From: Heterodera schachtii
Taxonomy: Eukaryota; Nematoda; Chromadorea; Rhabditida; Heteroderidae
Direction: 5' to 3'
Length of the DNA stretch: 64,000 nucleotides
Assembly: GCA_023374025.1 (NCBI GenBank)
Contig: SIJG01000130.1
Span: forward strand, 1 to 64,000
Position numbers and translations under genes: made by a program. The notes beneath the pieces were generated by a model. The model ran no database searches. It was not told the DNA's origin and worked only from the letters and a program-made list of their open reading frames with translations. Each line of letters opens with the position of its first letter. Within the stretch, counting starts at the first letter, position 1. Below are positions 55,340-64,000 of this stretch, in pieces.

Positions 55340-56170
55340 CGTTAATAAATAAAAAAGAGAAGAGGTTTTATAAAAATAAGAATTACCAAGGCACGAAACT
55401 TTTTCATTATTTACATTTCATGATGTTAGGAAAAATAGAAATACTTATAGAAATAATATATGATTTCATTAATAAAAAAAGTAATACTTTTACTTCTTTT
55501 AAAAAAAACTATTTTATTTTCTAATTATTCAGTAAATTAAATAACATTTATTAGAGAATTAATTCAATGAAAATAATCAAGACTATTAAAACTTAACCAA
55601 AAGGCAATCATAACCTTATTTTTCTATTACAGTAATCTATAAATTCATATTATTTTTATAAATTAAATGAATTAGCAATTCAAAGAATAAAATTTAAAAA
55701 ATTTCTAATTTTTTGGTTTTTTAAAATTATGAACCACTTTAATTGATGCTAATTTTCTTATGTTTTTTTTACTTGTTTTCTTCGCAACTATTTCCTTCTC
55801 TTAGACCTTGCTTTAAGATTCATTTTCAAATTAGTTACATATTATTTTCTTTAATTTTAATTGGAATTTAAACAAATTTTATTTAAGTTTGGATTGAAAT
55901 AAAAATATATTTTGATTAATTTTTTGTTTATAACATTTTATAATTTAGAAATCATTCATTTTTTATCTTGAATTAGATTTAAATCTTCCAATTTAACGAA
56001 AATGTTATCAATGTTTTTTTGTATTAATTTTTTTAATTACCTTTATTTTATAATTGACAAGAAATTATAATTATTTAACATAAAATTATCGTTTATTTAA
56101 ATGTGGAAACTAAGAAACTCTGTTGTTGTTAAGATTTGATATTTTTCATTATAGTGTGCCGCCATCGTTT
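55340..56170. other. AT-rich stretch, no feature seen
   Basis: No exon or repeat was recognised. Confidence 0.5.
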
Positions 56171-56172
56171 TG

Positions 56173-56412
56173 TTATTGTGCCAAATATTTAAATTTGAGT
56201 AAGAAATTATAGCAATGTTTAAATTTCCAGTCATAAAACACATATAGTTTTATAAAATACAATAAAAAAACAGTAATCGAAAAGACTAACAAAGGAAGCT
56301 CCCCAGCAGGTGTCCGTGGGATTTCCGAATGAAACTTAGTGGGTGAATAGAGCCTTCGCATAGGTTTATTTTTCTTCCAAATAATTACGAGTGCCGAGTT
56401 ATATCGTGTCAA
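56173..56412 (-). CDS. ORF with a membrane segment, product unknown
   Basis: Minus-strand frame of 80 codons without ATG at its start (the first codon is TTG), so probably an exon after TTAAAAG. It reads TRYNSALVIIWKKNKPMRRL, then SEIPRTPAGELPLLVFSITV and a hydrophobic stretch. GC content is raised over 56280-56410 only. No domain is recognised. Confidence 0.35.
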   Translation of the reverse strand: MTRYNSALVIIWKKNKPMRRLYSPTKFHSEIPRTPAGELPLLVFSITVFLLYFIKLYVFYDWKFKHCYNFLLKFKYLAQ

Positions 56413-56815
56413 ACTTTTAATGAATAAAGAAATTTAATAATTTTTTTAATTCTTATCAGTGTTTAGTGGTGTTTTTGTAGTGCGTTAATCAGCGTTTTTT
56501 AACTCTAAAGTTCGAATCCTTTACATGCAAATTCCTTTTTTAATTTTAATTTTTGCTTTTTATGCCAAATAAATATCAAAATGTTGTTTATAAAATAAAT
56601 TTTTTATTTTATTTTTTATAATTCATTTTTATAAGTATAATACTTATTAAAAATATTAGAAAAAAAATTTATTTTTTTTAATCTATTGATATTTATTATA
56701 TCTTTATGATTAATGTAATTGTTTTATTTTGAATAAAAAATTTAAAATAAAAATTATGTTTAATAAATGATTTTTTGATAATTGACCTGCATAAAAAGCA
56801 AAAAAAAACACATAC

Positions 56816-56896
56816 GGGCTCCGAACTTTTGACACCAAAAAATTGTGCCAAACACGGCCGAGGGTAATTGAAATATATTATCTATCAAAAGTTTAG
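56816..56896 (-). CDS. Candidate internal exon
   Basis: Minus strand after AAATTAG: two carried-over bases, then KLLIDNIFQLPSAVFGTIFW and CQKFGA, ending at CC|GTATGT, a canonical donor. It is 81 bases long and open throughout. Other frames are also open, so frame choice is not final. It lies 280 bases downstream of 57111-57305 in genomic order but on the opposite strand. Confidence 0.35.
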
Positions 56897-57110
56897 CTAA
56901 TTTGAATTAAAACAATCAATAAATCACAAATTAAATGTGACATCGACAAGATACAAAGCTAATACTGAGTAAACTTATTAATTTTGCAAAAATCATTTAA
57001 ATGAAAGTATTAAAAAGTAAGATAGACAAAATTAAATTACTAAATTGCCAACCAGACCAAAAAAAACATATTATTAACAAAAAAATTCTAAAAATTATAT
57101 TCTGATCACA

Positions 57111-57305
57111 ATGATTAGGCTTCGTTCCCTGCGAAGGGCCTTGCTATACATTAATTTAGTTTTTATTATTCAAAAATGCGACTACAAAAAAAGCATTTTC
57201 GTATTTTTAGCAATTAGTTTAGATACTAAAAAGGAATTGAAAAAAACACAAAAAATATTGATTAAAATTTATGATAAAAATTCAATTATAAATAAGAGCA
57301 AATGA
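57111..57305 (+). CDS. ORF of 64 residues, product unknown
   Basis: ATG to TGA: MIRLRSLRRALLYINLVFII, then Lys/Ile-rich. The basic start followed by a hydrophobic run could act as a targeting or anchor segment. Only the first 45 bases are GC-rich; the rest fits A/T background, so the true exon may be shorter. Confidence 0.3.
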   Translation: MIRLRSLRRALLYINLVFIIQKCDYKKSIFVFLAISLDTKKELKKTQKILIKIYDKNSIINKSK

Positions 57306-58174
57306 GAAATATTGAAAATTCATTTTATAGGAACTATTATATTAAACAGTAAAATAAATGGTCAAATTTATTAAAGAATTCAAAAACTATAAATATTTAA
57401 ATTATTATCAATTTGACATTTCAATTTAGTAGTACATTAGTCGTAATATTTAATCAGATCATAAATTTTGCATTAATCTTATTTAAAATAAAAGTCTTTT
57501 TTAACAATTTATTCTATAGGTGAAAATTAATTTATTTTCTTTTCCTATACTTTATCTTTTTTAATAAATTTGTATAAATAAATTTATGTCATTATAAATT
57601 AAAAAGAATTTATTTCAATTAATAAGTTTCATGCAATTATTTTAGAAGAATCTTCAACTCAAGATGAAAAGCAAAGATTAAAAAGGACAAACATTATTGA
57701 ATTCATTGAGAAATGAATTTTAAAATAAAGAAATAAGTACAAAAAATGGCAGAAGTTAAATTTTGCAATAATCACATAACAAAGGATCATTATATAGCAA
57801 AATCATTGATATAAATTAAAATTAAAACTAAAGCTAAATTTAATTATCTTTTTTAATTTGAATCTGTGAAAAACTATTTTATATTTTTTTGTTTATGATT
57901 TATTACTTATTTGTTAATTTAATCTGCACTGAATTAAATGTATTGAAGAATGAAAACCATAAAATAAATTTATTATAACTATTGACATTAAATTAAAAAT
58001 GAATCATTCAAGAATATGATAGTAAACTTGAGAAAAATAAAATTATTGCATAATTTGTATATGAAATTTGCTAAACAAACATATCTAAAATAATTTAATA
58101 AAAATAGATAATTTTTTGAATATTTAAAATGAATCATTTCTCGTGTAGTAATATTTTAAAAAATTTGGAAAAAT

Positions 58175-58258
58175 ATGGCCCAACAATATATGCAACCATC
58201 TATGTATGAAGATGAGCCATCGTATAAAAAAAAACTCAAAGAAGAAATAGTATTGTAA
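58175..58258 (+). CDS. Candidate first exon
   Basis: ATG frame MAQQYMQPSMYEDEPSYKKK then LKEEI, running to ATA|GTATTG or to a TAA 6 bases further. Hydrophilic and acidic/basic composition unlike chance A/T frames. The downstream exon was not identified. Confidence 0.35.
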   Translation: MAQQYMQPSMYEDEPSYKKKLKEEIVL

Positions 58259-58509
58259 TAATATATTAATACAATAAAAAATACTAAATCGTGCATTCGC
58301 AGAGATAAAAACGTAACTTTTCGCCTACTGACCCAAAATATGATTTAATAATATTTTGGTAAATGTTTGGTTAACTTTTTGTGTTACAGTTCCCCGGTTT
58401 TTATGTTTCCAAAATTTGGTACTGTTTTGGTAAATACTTTCATAATTTTAAGTAATGTTTTAATAACATGTTTCGAAAAAACGCGCAACAAAAAAGCCTT
58501 TCGAGTGTA

Positions 58510-58636
58510 AAAATGGTTGCCAACTATCTCAGAATCGCATTCTGATCCCCGAGTCGAGAAATTCTCGGGTTTCTTTGCGGCTCGGTTCTCGTATCATTTC
58601 TCGGGGTCATTTCTCGGTCTCGGGTCGGTTCTAGAT
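58510..58636. mobile_element. Probable hAT-like end with TCTCGG words
   Basis: Words CGAGAAATTCTCGG, CTCGGTTCTCG, ATTTCTCGGGG and TCTCGGTCTCGGG end at CGGTTCTA (inverse TAGAACCG). The architecture matches the TAGAG elements with a sixth repeat word. Only one end is visible. Confidence 0.4.
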
Positions 58637-58639
58637 TTT

Positions 58640-60035
58640 TTTTATGTTATTGTTTAAAATAAAATTAAAATTAAAAGTAATCTATATTTTCTTAAATAAA
58701 TTTATTAAATTTCTTGGCAATAAGCTTATATTAGAAAATGCTTAAAATATAATATTTAAAAACAGATAAGAATGTGAGGGATAAATTGATTAAGTTCTTT
58801 TGGAAAGGGACTATTTTGTAAACAATCTAACAAAATCGGATAAACAAATATTTAAAATTTTGAAAAATACATAATAATTTTATTCAAGCCTGTAGTTCGA
58901 CGAAAAGTTATATAAAATTTGGCAAATCAAAAAAATTCAAATTATTATTGAATTCTTTGAAATAATTAGTTAATTTAAAAAAATTAAAGAAAATATTACA
59001 TTAACTATAGATATAAACGAAAATATGCAAAAAAAATAATTTATCTTTAAATTTTAGAAGTAGTCCAAAAATGTTTTTTGTAATAATTATACTTAATAAT
59101 GAAGCGCATCGAATAATGATTAATCTACCCAATAATTGTAGCAAAAGAAAAAATAATATCATTAATTAAAATTCCAAACAATAAAACTGTATGTTAATCT
59201 AGGGGATCAAAATTTTACCTTTCATATCTTCATCGGCACATTGTCTAATAAATTTAAAATAATCTAAATATTTAATAATGATAATCGAAATAAAAACTTT
59301 TAAATCATTACACTTTAATTTATTCCTAATATACATTTTTTATAAAATTAAATATTTTAATACAAACATATTAAAAATAAGTAAAGTTGCAATAAACTGT
59401 ATTGTACTCGCACTGCTGTACACGCACTACCGTGAACGCGGTAAATTGAATATAGAAATTAAAACTAAAAAATAAAAATTTAGTGATGAAAATATTTTAA
59501 ACTCCAAGAAAAAAAATTTATATAGCAGATGCGACAAAAATGGATAAATTTAAATAAAAAAAAAATTTTCTTTAAAAATTTAAAATAAATTCTAATAAGT
59601 AAAAAGAAGGTAAAATAAATATTTAAATATGATACCATGATTAATTATAAAAAATAAATTAATTTCGCTACATATTTAAATGCCTGAACCGCGCTAAAAA
59701 TTAAATTTCTTCCTATTACAAGATAAACAGAAGGTTGAAGTAGATTGAAAAGTAATTCACCGGATTGTCTAATATTATATATTTAACTGTTCCTATTAAC
59801 TCTAAATGTTTTAACTATTAAAAATTGATAATAAGAAAATTAAAAATAACATATTTATTTGTTTAAATAAAAAACTGATAATTGGTCAGTTTATGCGAAG
59901 TAAAAAATTTTAATGTTTCATTTGTAGTTTTAAATTTCTAGGATTTTAATAAATTTTAAAGAAATTTAGACATAAGTTACCTAATTTCATTCGGTTGGTT
60001 ACCTAGGTAATTACAAAATAAATGTGATATTTGGA
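58640..60035. other. AT-rich stretch, one weak ORF
   Basis: The ORF 59278-59475 has a GC-richer end (VLALLYTHYRERGKLNIEI) that might be an exon with a GCG|GTAAAT donor; otherwise nothing is seen. Confidence 0.35.
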
Positions 60036-60041
60036 TAATTA

Positions 60042-60221
60042 TTTAAATTAGTGCTATATTGTGTGGCATTTTTAATCAATGATTATGCTATTAAACATTT
60101 TCTGCGCGCATTAGACGATCCCGATATCGCAAAGTCGTTAGAATTGACTCGTAGTCAGGGAATGGACTTCGATCAATTCGTTACAATGGCGGCGCGTGCT
60201 GAGGCGCCGCGAAAGCGGTGA
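60042..60221 (+). pseudogene. gag: gag capsid C-terminal fragment
   Basis: Open frame with KHFLRALDDPDIAKSLELTR then FDQFVTMAARAEAPRKR and TGA, as in the end of the capsid region of nematode Ty3/gypsy Gag. The N-terminal capsid is absent. The boundary with flanking DNA is gradual. Confidence 0.65.
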
Positions 60222-60700
60222 GAAGCTGTAACAGAGGACAGAACATGCGAACTTTCCCAACATTTTCTGGACAAGTACACGAACCACAATCAAATTATCC
60301 CCAACAGCGACAAGTCCTTACCTGCTATAATTGCAACAGAATTGGTCATGTTTCACGTGAGTGTCGAGAACCGAGACGCAACAACCAAACTTTTAACTTC
60401 CGTCCAATAATTTGTTCGAGAAACCAACGGAGACTCTCAAATGCCAAACCGAAACTACAACAACCCTCGGTTTCCAGCACCACAAAATTTTGGAAATACT
60501 CAGAGAAACTTTTTCAACAGTCTTCAACACCAGCAGTTGGGAAACTTGTGGTCATGGAATTTGAAGTTTGTAAAAAGAAGGCACAAGGAATGGTGGATGG
60601 CGGTGCCCAAGTCTCGTTAATTTCGGCTCAATTTTTGCATGGCCTATTCAAAGACGAGTCCCTCAAAAATTCCGAAAATAGTTTTGGTCATTCAAATTGA
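60218..60700 (+). pseudogene. gag-pol: Nucleocapsid zinc knuckle and protease start
   Basis: A perfect CCHC knuckle (CYNCNRIGHVSREC, CX2CX4HX4C) for RNA binding, then a Gln/Ser-rich linker and the protease active-site region QGMVDGGAQVSLISAQF. Ty3/gypsy proteases use D-S/T-G; here it reads D-G-G, so activity is doubtful. The frame ends at 60700 and continues in another frame. Confidence 0.8.
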
Positions 60701-61212
60701 AAGTAAGGGACTTCAATGGAAAAACAATCGATGTGGTTGGAGAGATTGTACTTTCAATTATGCGAGATGGAATGCGTCCTTTTCTGATAACACTTCAAGT
60801 TGATTCGTCTGATTTTGGTTTTGATTTGATCATCGGGACCAATGCTTTGAATCAGTTGGGGATAAAGTTTTTTGATGAAGTGAATCAAAAATTGGTGACA
60901 TTTGAAACAGCAGATACTGAAAACAAAAAGGAAACTGCAGTTAGAGTAGTGTACAGTGTGAAAATACAACCACGTTCATCGACGATAATTGAAGTGGCAG
61001 TAAACTACGAGATTAACGAACAAGCGGTATTGATTGAAGGGGCATCAGAAGTGTCGGAGCTGAAAATTGAACCGACATTAGTAACGCCTAAATTTGGAAA
61101 AGCGACCATACCGGTCACCAATTTTTCATCGCTTCCAATCGTTCTTGGCGAGAATGATAAAATTGGAACAGGAGTTATAGTGGAGAAGAAGTCACCGCGG
61201 AAAATTCCTTAA
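60697..61212 (+). pseudogene. pol: Protease C-terminal half and linker
   Basis: In a shifted frame: DFGFDLIIGTNALNQLGIKF is the conserved C-terminal protease signature (ILGTNALxxLG). A linker rich in Val and Glu follows up to TAA. The overlap of four bases with the previous frame reflects a small indel. Confidence 0.75.
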
Positions 61213-61401
61213 TTGGGATTGTTTGAATCATTAAGTCACCGTTAGCTCCATTCAATTTTTGAATGAGCTTGAAGCAAAGCATGTCAAACAAATTGAATCT
61301 GTTTACGTGAGCAAGCAAACACCAACTATGCGATCGAAACTGATCAGTTAGGAAAACTCATCATCGAACACTCTCAAATTTTTGCTATTGATGACAAAGA
61401 T

Positions 61402-61768
61402 TTGACTCAGACTGATTTAGTTACACATTATATGGACACTAAAGACAGCTCACCGGTGAAAATGCGCATGCGTCCAATTCCATATGCATTTCGGGAAAAA
61501 GTCTCAATAATGTTGCAAGACTATTTATCCCGTGGAATCATTCGTCCTTCTTGGTCACCGTATGCAAGTCCAATCGTTATAGTTCCTAAAAAGGATGGAA
61601 CAATCTGATTTTGCACCGATTATCGCGCACTAAATGCGGTCATCGTTAAGCCATTCGGAATGACCCATGCAGTTGAGACATTCCAAAGGTTCATGAAAAA
61701 ACTTTTTGAAGGTGTTTTGAACGATTTTGTCTTTGTTTACGTCAACGACATTTTTTGTAGCAAGTGAA
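61402..61768 (+). pseudogene. pol: Reverse transcriptase, palm deleted
   Basis: RT fingers: MRMRPIPYAFREKVSIMLQD, GIIRPSWSPYASPIVIVPKK, then an in-frame TGA (61606-61608) and CTDYRALNAVIVK. The next residues jump to PFGMTHAVETFQRFM, so about 60 residues with the first catalytic Asp and the SGY/FV-type blocks are gone. The YVDD box reads YVNDIF. A stop follows at 61766-61768. Confidence 0.85.
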
Positions 61769-62062
61769 AGCTTCGAACAACATTTGGAACACCTTAAAAT
61801 TGTTTTCGAAAGACTACAAAAAGCTGGTTTGAAATTAAAAATCACAAAGTGTCACTTTGTTGCGGAAGAAATTCAGTTTCTGGGTCCCAATCCCTTCCTC
61901 GGTTTTATGACATATTATCGAAAGTTCATACATTCATTTGGAAAGCTGGCCGCACATTTGTTTCGTCACCAAGTTCTGTTTTGGAGAAAAAGAGTTGGAA
62001 GCATTTCACCTTTTGAAAGAGAAGATTGCAGAAAATTTCGTTTTGTATTTCCCGGATTTTAA
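61727..62062 (+). pseudogene. pol: RT thumb and connection fragment
   Basis: Shifted frame: EHLKIVFERLQKAGLKLKIT, KCHFVAEEIQFLG, then directly GFMTYYRKFIHSFGKLAAHL. The usual segment between FLG and YYRKFI (HxIS, PDPxK) is missing, a second internal deletion. Confidence 0.8.
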
Positions 62063-62447
62063 CACGGCGCAAAAAATTCCGGAAAGAATGTTTATCATGA
62101 TGACGGATGCGAGTAAAGTGGGAATTTCAGCCATTTTGATTCAGCCGGATGAAAACCAAAGAATTCGTCCGATTTATTTCGTGTCACGCCAGTGCAATGT
62201 GGCTGAGAGTCGGTATTCTCCAACTGAATTAGAAGCATTAGCAGTTCGTTTTGGAGTTAATAAATTCGCACAATTTATTACCATGATTCCGACAAAAGTG
62301 CTAACTGATCACAAAGGGCTTATTCCCATGTTTAAAACAAAGAAGGAAGCGGGAAACAGTCGCGTCGACAAATGGATAAAGGGGACTTCGTTCTCGATTC
62401 ATTCTTCAAGTGTAGTACAATCCAGGAAAAAGCAACGTGGTCGCTGA
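61938..62447 (+). pseudogene. pol: RNase H domain
   Basis: Third frame: FIMMTDASKVGISAILIQPD, IRPIYFVSRQCNVAESRYSP, TELEALAVRFGVNKF and TDHKGLIPMF, the full set of Ty3/gypsy RNase H blocks with the D and E positions seen. It ends in a frame change before the VADVLSR motif (62437). Confidence 0.85.
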
Positions 62448-62909
62448 TGTTTTGTCAAGAAATTTCCCGAGAAACGAAAGTTTATCAATAGAAGAGGAAT
62501 TAGAAAATGTTGCGTTGCTAAAATCAGCATTAGTTACAGTAATAGGAAATGAGACAGAAAATGGACATAATGAAATTTGTGCCGACGAAATAGAGTGGAA
62601 AATGAAAAAGCTTCATTTTTCACCTTCATAAAAAATAAGCTTTTTAACTGCGACAAAAAAAAATGGAAAGTTACGTTATTCGTGCCAGAGGGATTTCGAA
62701 AAAAGTTGATTGACCAAAGACACGCTGGAATGTGTGCAGGCCATTTCAGCGCCAAAAAATTATTTTTACAAATGTCGGAACATTTCTTTTGGCCAAACAT
62801 GCGAGCAGATTGCTCAAAAGCAGCTCTGGATTGTCGTGTTTGCGCCTACACACGAGAACCACGCGCCATTAGCCGGGAATCCAAATGGTTCGAACAAATG
62901 AACCATTAG
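62437..62909 (+). pseudogene. pol: Integrase zinc-binding region
   Basis: After VADVLSR, a shifted frame gives VTLFVPEGFRKKLIDQRHAG, MCAGHFSAKKLFLQ, FFWPNMRADCSKAALDCRVC: an HHCC integrase N-terminal domain. Frames break at 62629 and 62907. Confidence 0.8.
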
Positions 62910-63540
62910 AATTAGTGTGTTTGAATGTGCTTAGTATCGGTCGAGGTCGCGCAAAAAATCGATATGTATTTGTTTGCGTTGACCATTTTTCAAAATGGAC
63001 AGTGGCAGAGCCATTCCCGGATAAATCGGCTGAAATGGGATTTAAAACTGCCATTCGTCATTTTTGCAATAAATGTTACGCCATCAGTAACAACAGGTTT
63101 TTCTCCCTACTCTTTAATGTTTGGAAGAGTTGTGGATTTTCCGACGGATGATAACATAAAATTTGAAGAGGACCCACGTTATACTGTGGACCAGGAAACT
63201 TATCTCCAAGCTTTTAATGAAAATCTGATGGAAATCATGGGACACGCACGCAAAAACGCTGAAATTGCACGCAAAAAAAACCAAATTGGAATTTAATTCC
63301 CGCCCAAACGTGACGCGCAAAAAATTTAAGCCGGGGGACAGAGTTATGATTGTCCTCCATTCAACGAAAGCACAAGCCTCACACCGAAAATTATCTTAGA
63401 ACCATTTTGGGCCTCACCAAATCGTTGAAATGACCGGAAGTTCAGCTAAAGTGGTCCCTGCTGATCAATTAGAAGCGCGACCCAATTTCTGTACCAATCG
63501 AAAGAATGATTCTAAACTAAATGGAAACAAAACAAATTAT
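62885..63540 (+). pseudogene. pol: Integrase core and GPY/F end
   Basis: Core start CLNVLSIGRGRAKNRYVFVC, VDHFSKWTVAEPFPDKSAE; the first catalytic Asp is replaced by Asn (NVL) and the second Asp and the Glu region is deleted. Another frame gives TGFSPYSLMFGRVVDFPTDD, then ARKNAEIARKKN. A final frame has KFKPGDRVMIVLHSTKAQ and HFGPHQIVEM, the GPY/F module, ending near 63540. Confidence 0.8.
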
Positions 63541-64000
63541 TATTATGGAATAGAGAAATAAGAAATATCAAATAAATAAATTACCAATTGAACTCTTCAA
63601 CTCGGTAACAATCACACTTACGAGTTTATAATTATATTAAAAATTAAAAAAATATATAAAATATTATTCAAAAATTGTAAAAGTGAATTATAAAATAATA
63701 AAAAGAAATACAAAAATGTTTAATTTAATTTATTTATGAAGATAAAAGTGTTTGATGTTGAATAATAAAAACTTATCCTAAAAACCTTTATAAAAATTGA
63801 AAATATTTCGTTAAATTACCTTAAAATTATTAATTATAAGCTCCGACAAAGTGTCATTATTTTTGATCGACAGTTCTTCGAATACTTGTATTTTGATATT
63901 AATTAAATAACAAAGCTAAATAATTAAATCAAATACAATTACCTTAAAAATATTAATTACCAAAAGGTAATTAAAAATAAAGAAATATTATAAATTAAAT
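63541..64000. other. AT-rich stretch, no LTR seen
   Basis: I looked for a 3' LTR matching sequence before 60042 and found none. Confidence 0.45.

Larger units (their letters stand above)
60042..63540 (+). mobile_element. Ty3/gypsy-like LTR retrotransposon remnant
   Basis: Gag end, zinc knuckle, protease, reverse transcriptase, RNase H, integrase and GPY/F end occur in Ty3/gypsy order on the plus strand, split over at least seven frames with stops. Base composition is much less A/T-rich than in the flanks. The 5' part of gag and both LTRs are missing or unrecognisable; there is no primer-binding site or polypurine tract to point to. Several catalytic positions are altered and conserved blocks are deleted, so it cannot be autonomous. 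It is inserted in AT-rich DNA with no target duplication visible. Confidence 0.9.

Noticed and set aside
56456..56530. tRNA or SINE-like B box (AGTTCGAATCC)
   Set aside because: No acceptor stem or convincing A box and T stem could be paired; likely chance or a dead relic.

Overview
The window is extremely AT-rich metazoan DNA (roughly four bases in five are A/T by eye). It has small GC-richer exons, short introns that usually end in TTTCAG-like acceptors, a nuclear-hormone-receptor locus and a Ty3/gypsy remnant. I see no bacterial operon, rRNA, tRNA or CRISPR. The short introns and acceptors suggest a nematode, perhaps a very AT-rich tylenchid such as a root-knot nematode, but no marker gene fixes the species.

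Layout. 0-11 kb is mostly non-coding, with exon-like islands (3094-3202, 3298-3349, 6586-6675, 7379-7622), a palindromic MITE (8041-8825) and a small three-exon minus-strand gene (9903-11263). 11.8-12.8 kb is a hAT-like non-autonomous element followed by a degenerate multi-exon gene (12812-13215). 14.9-19.8 kb holds several short exon-like islands, including a minus-strand gene with a membrane segment (18030-18531). 20.0-22.2 kb is a stack of three nested elements, two of them with exact 8-bp target duplications. 23.6-24.1 kb is a MITE between CT microsatellites. 28.3-30.2 kb is a second nested hAT-like pair. 33.8-41.6 kb is the gene-rich part: an ORF broken by one stop, a secreted heptad-repeat protein gene (34568-35251), a plus-strand ORF (36026-36226), a nuclear hormone receptor (36969-37837), a chromodomain gene (37970-38435), and small exons. 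41.9-59 kb is sparse again, with minus- and plus-strand exon candidates, inverted-repeat elements and repeat copies. 60.0-63.5 kb is a 5'-truncated, internally deleted, frame-broken Ty3/gypsy element.

The host genes do not form a pathway; each stands alone. The strongest host models (chromodomain gene, receptor exons, secreted repeat protein) rest on motif recognition plus phase-consistent splice sites, not on long ORFs, because most exons here are shorter than 60 codons. The most striking non-gene structure is a set of hAT-like elements whose TAGAG termini, 8-bp duplications and AT-rich core agree, while their subterminal repeat 'words' differ completely between copies.
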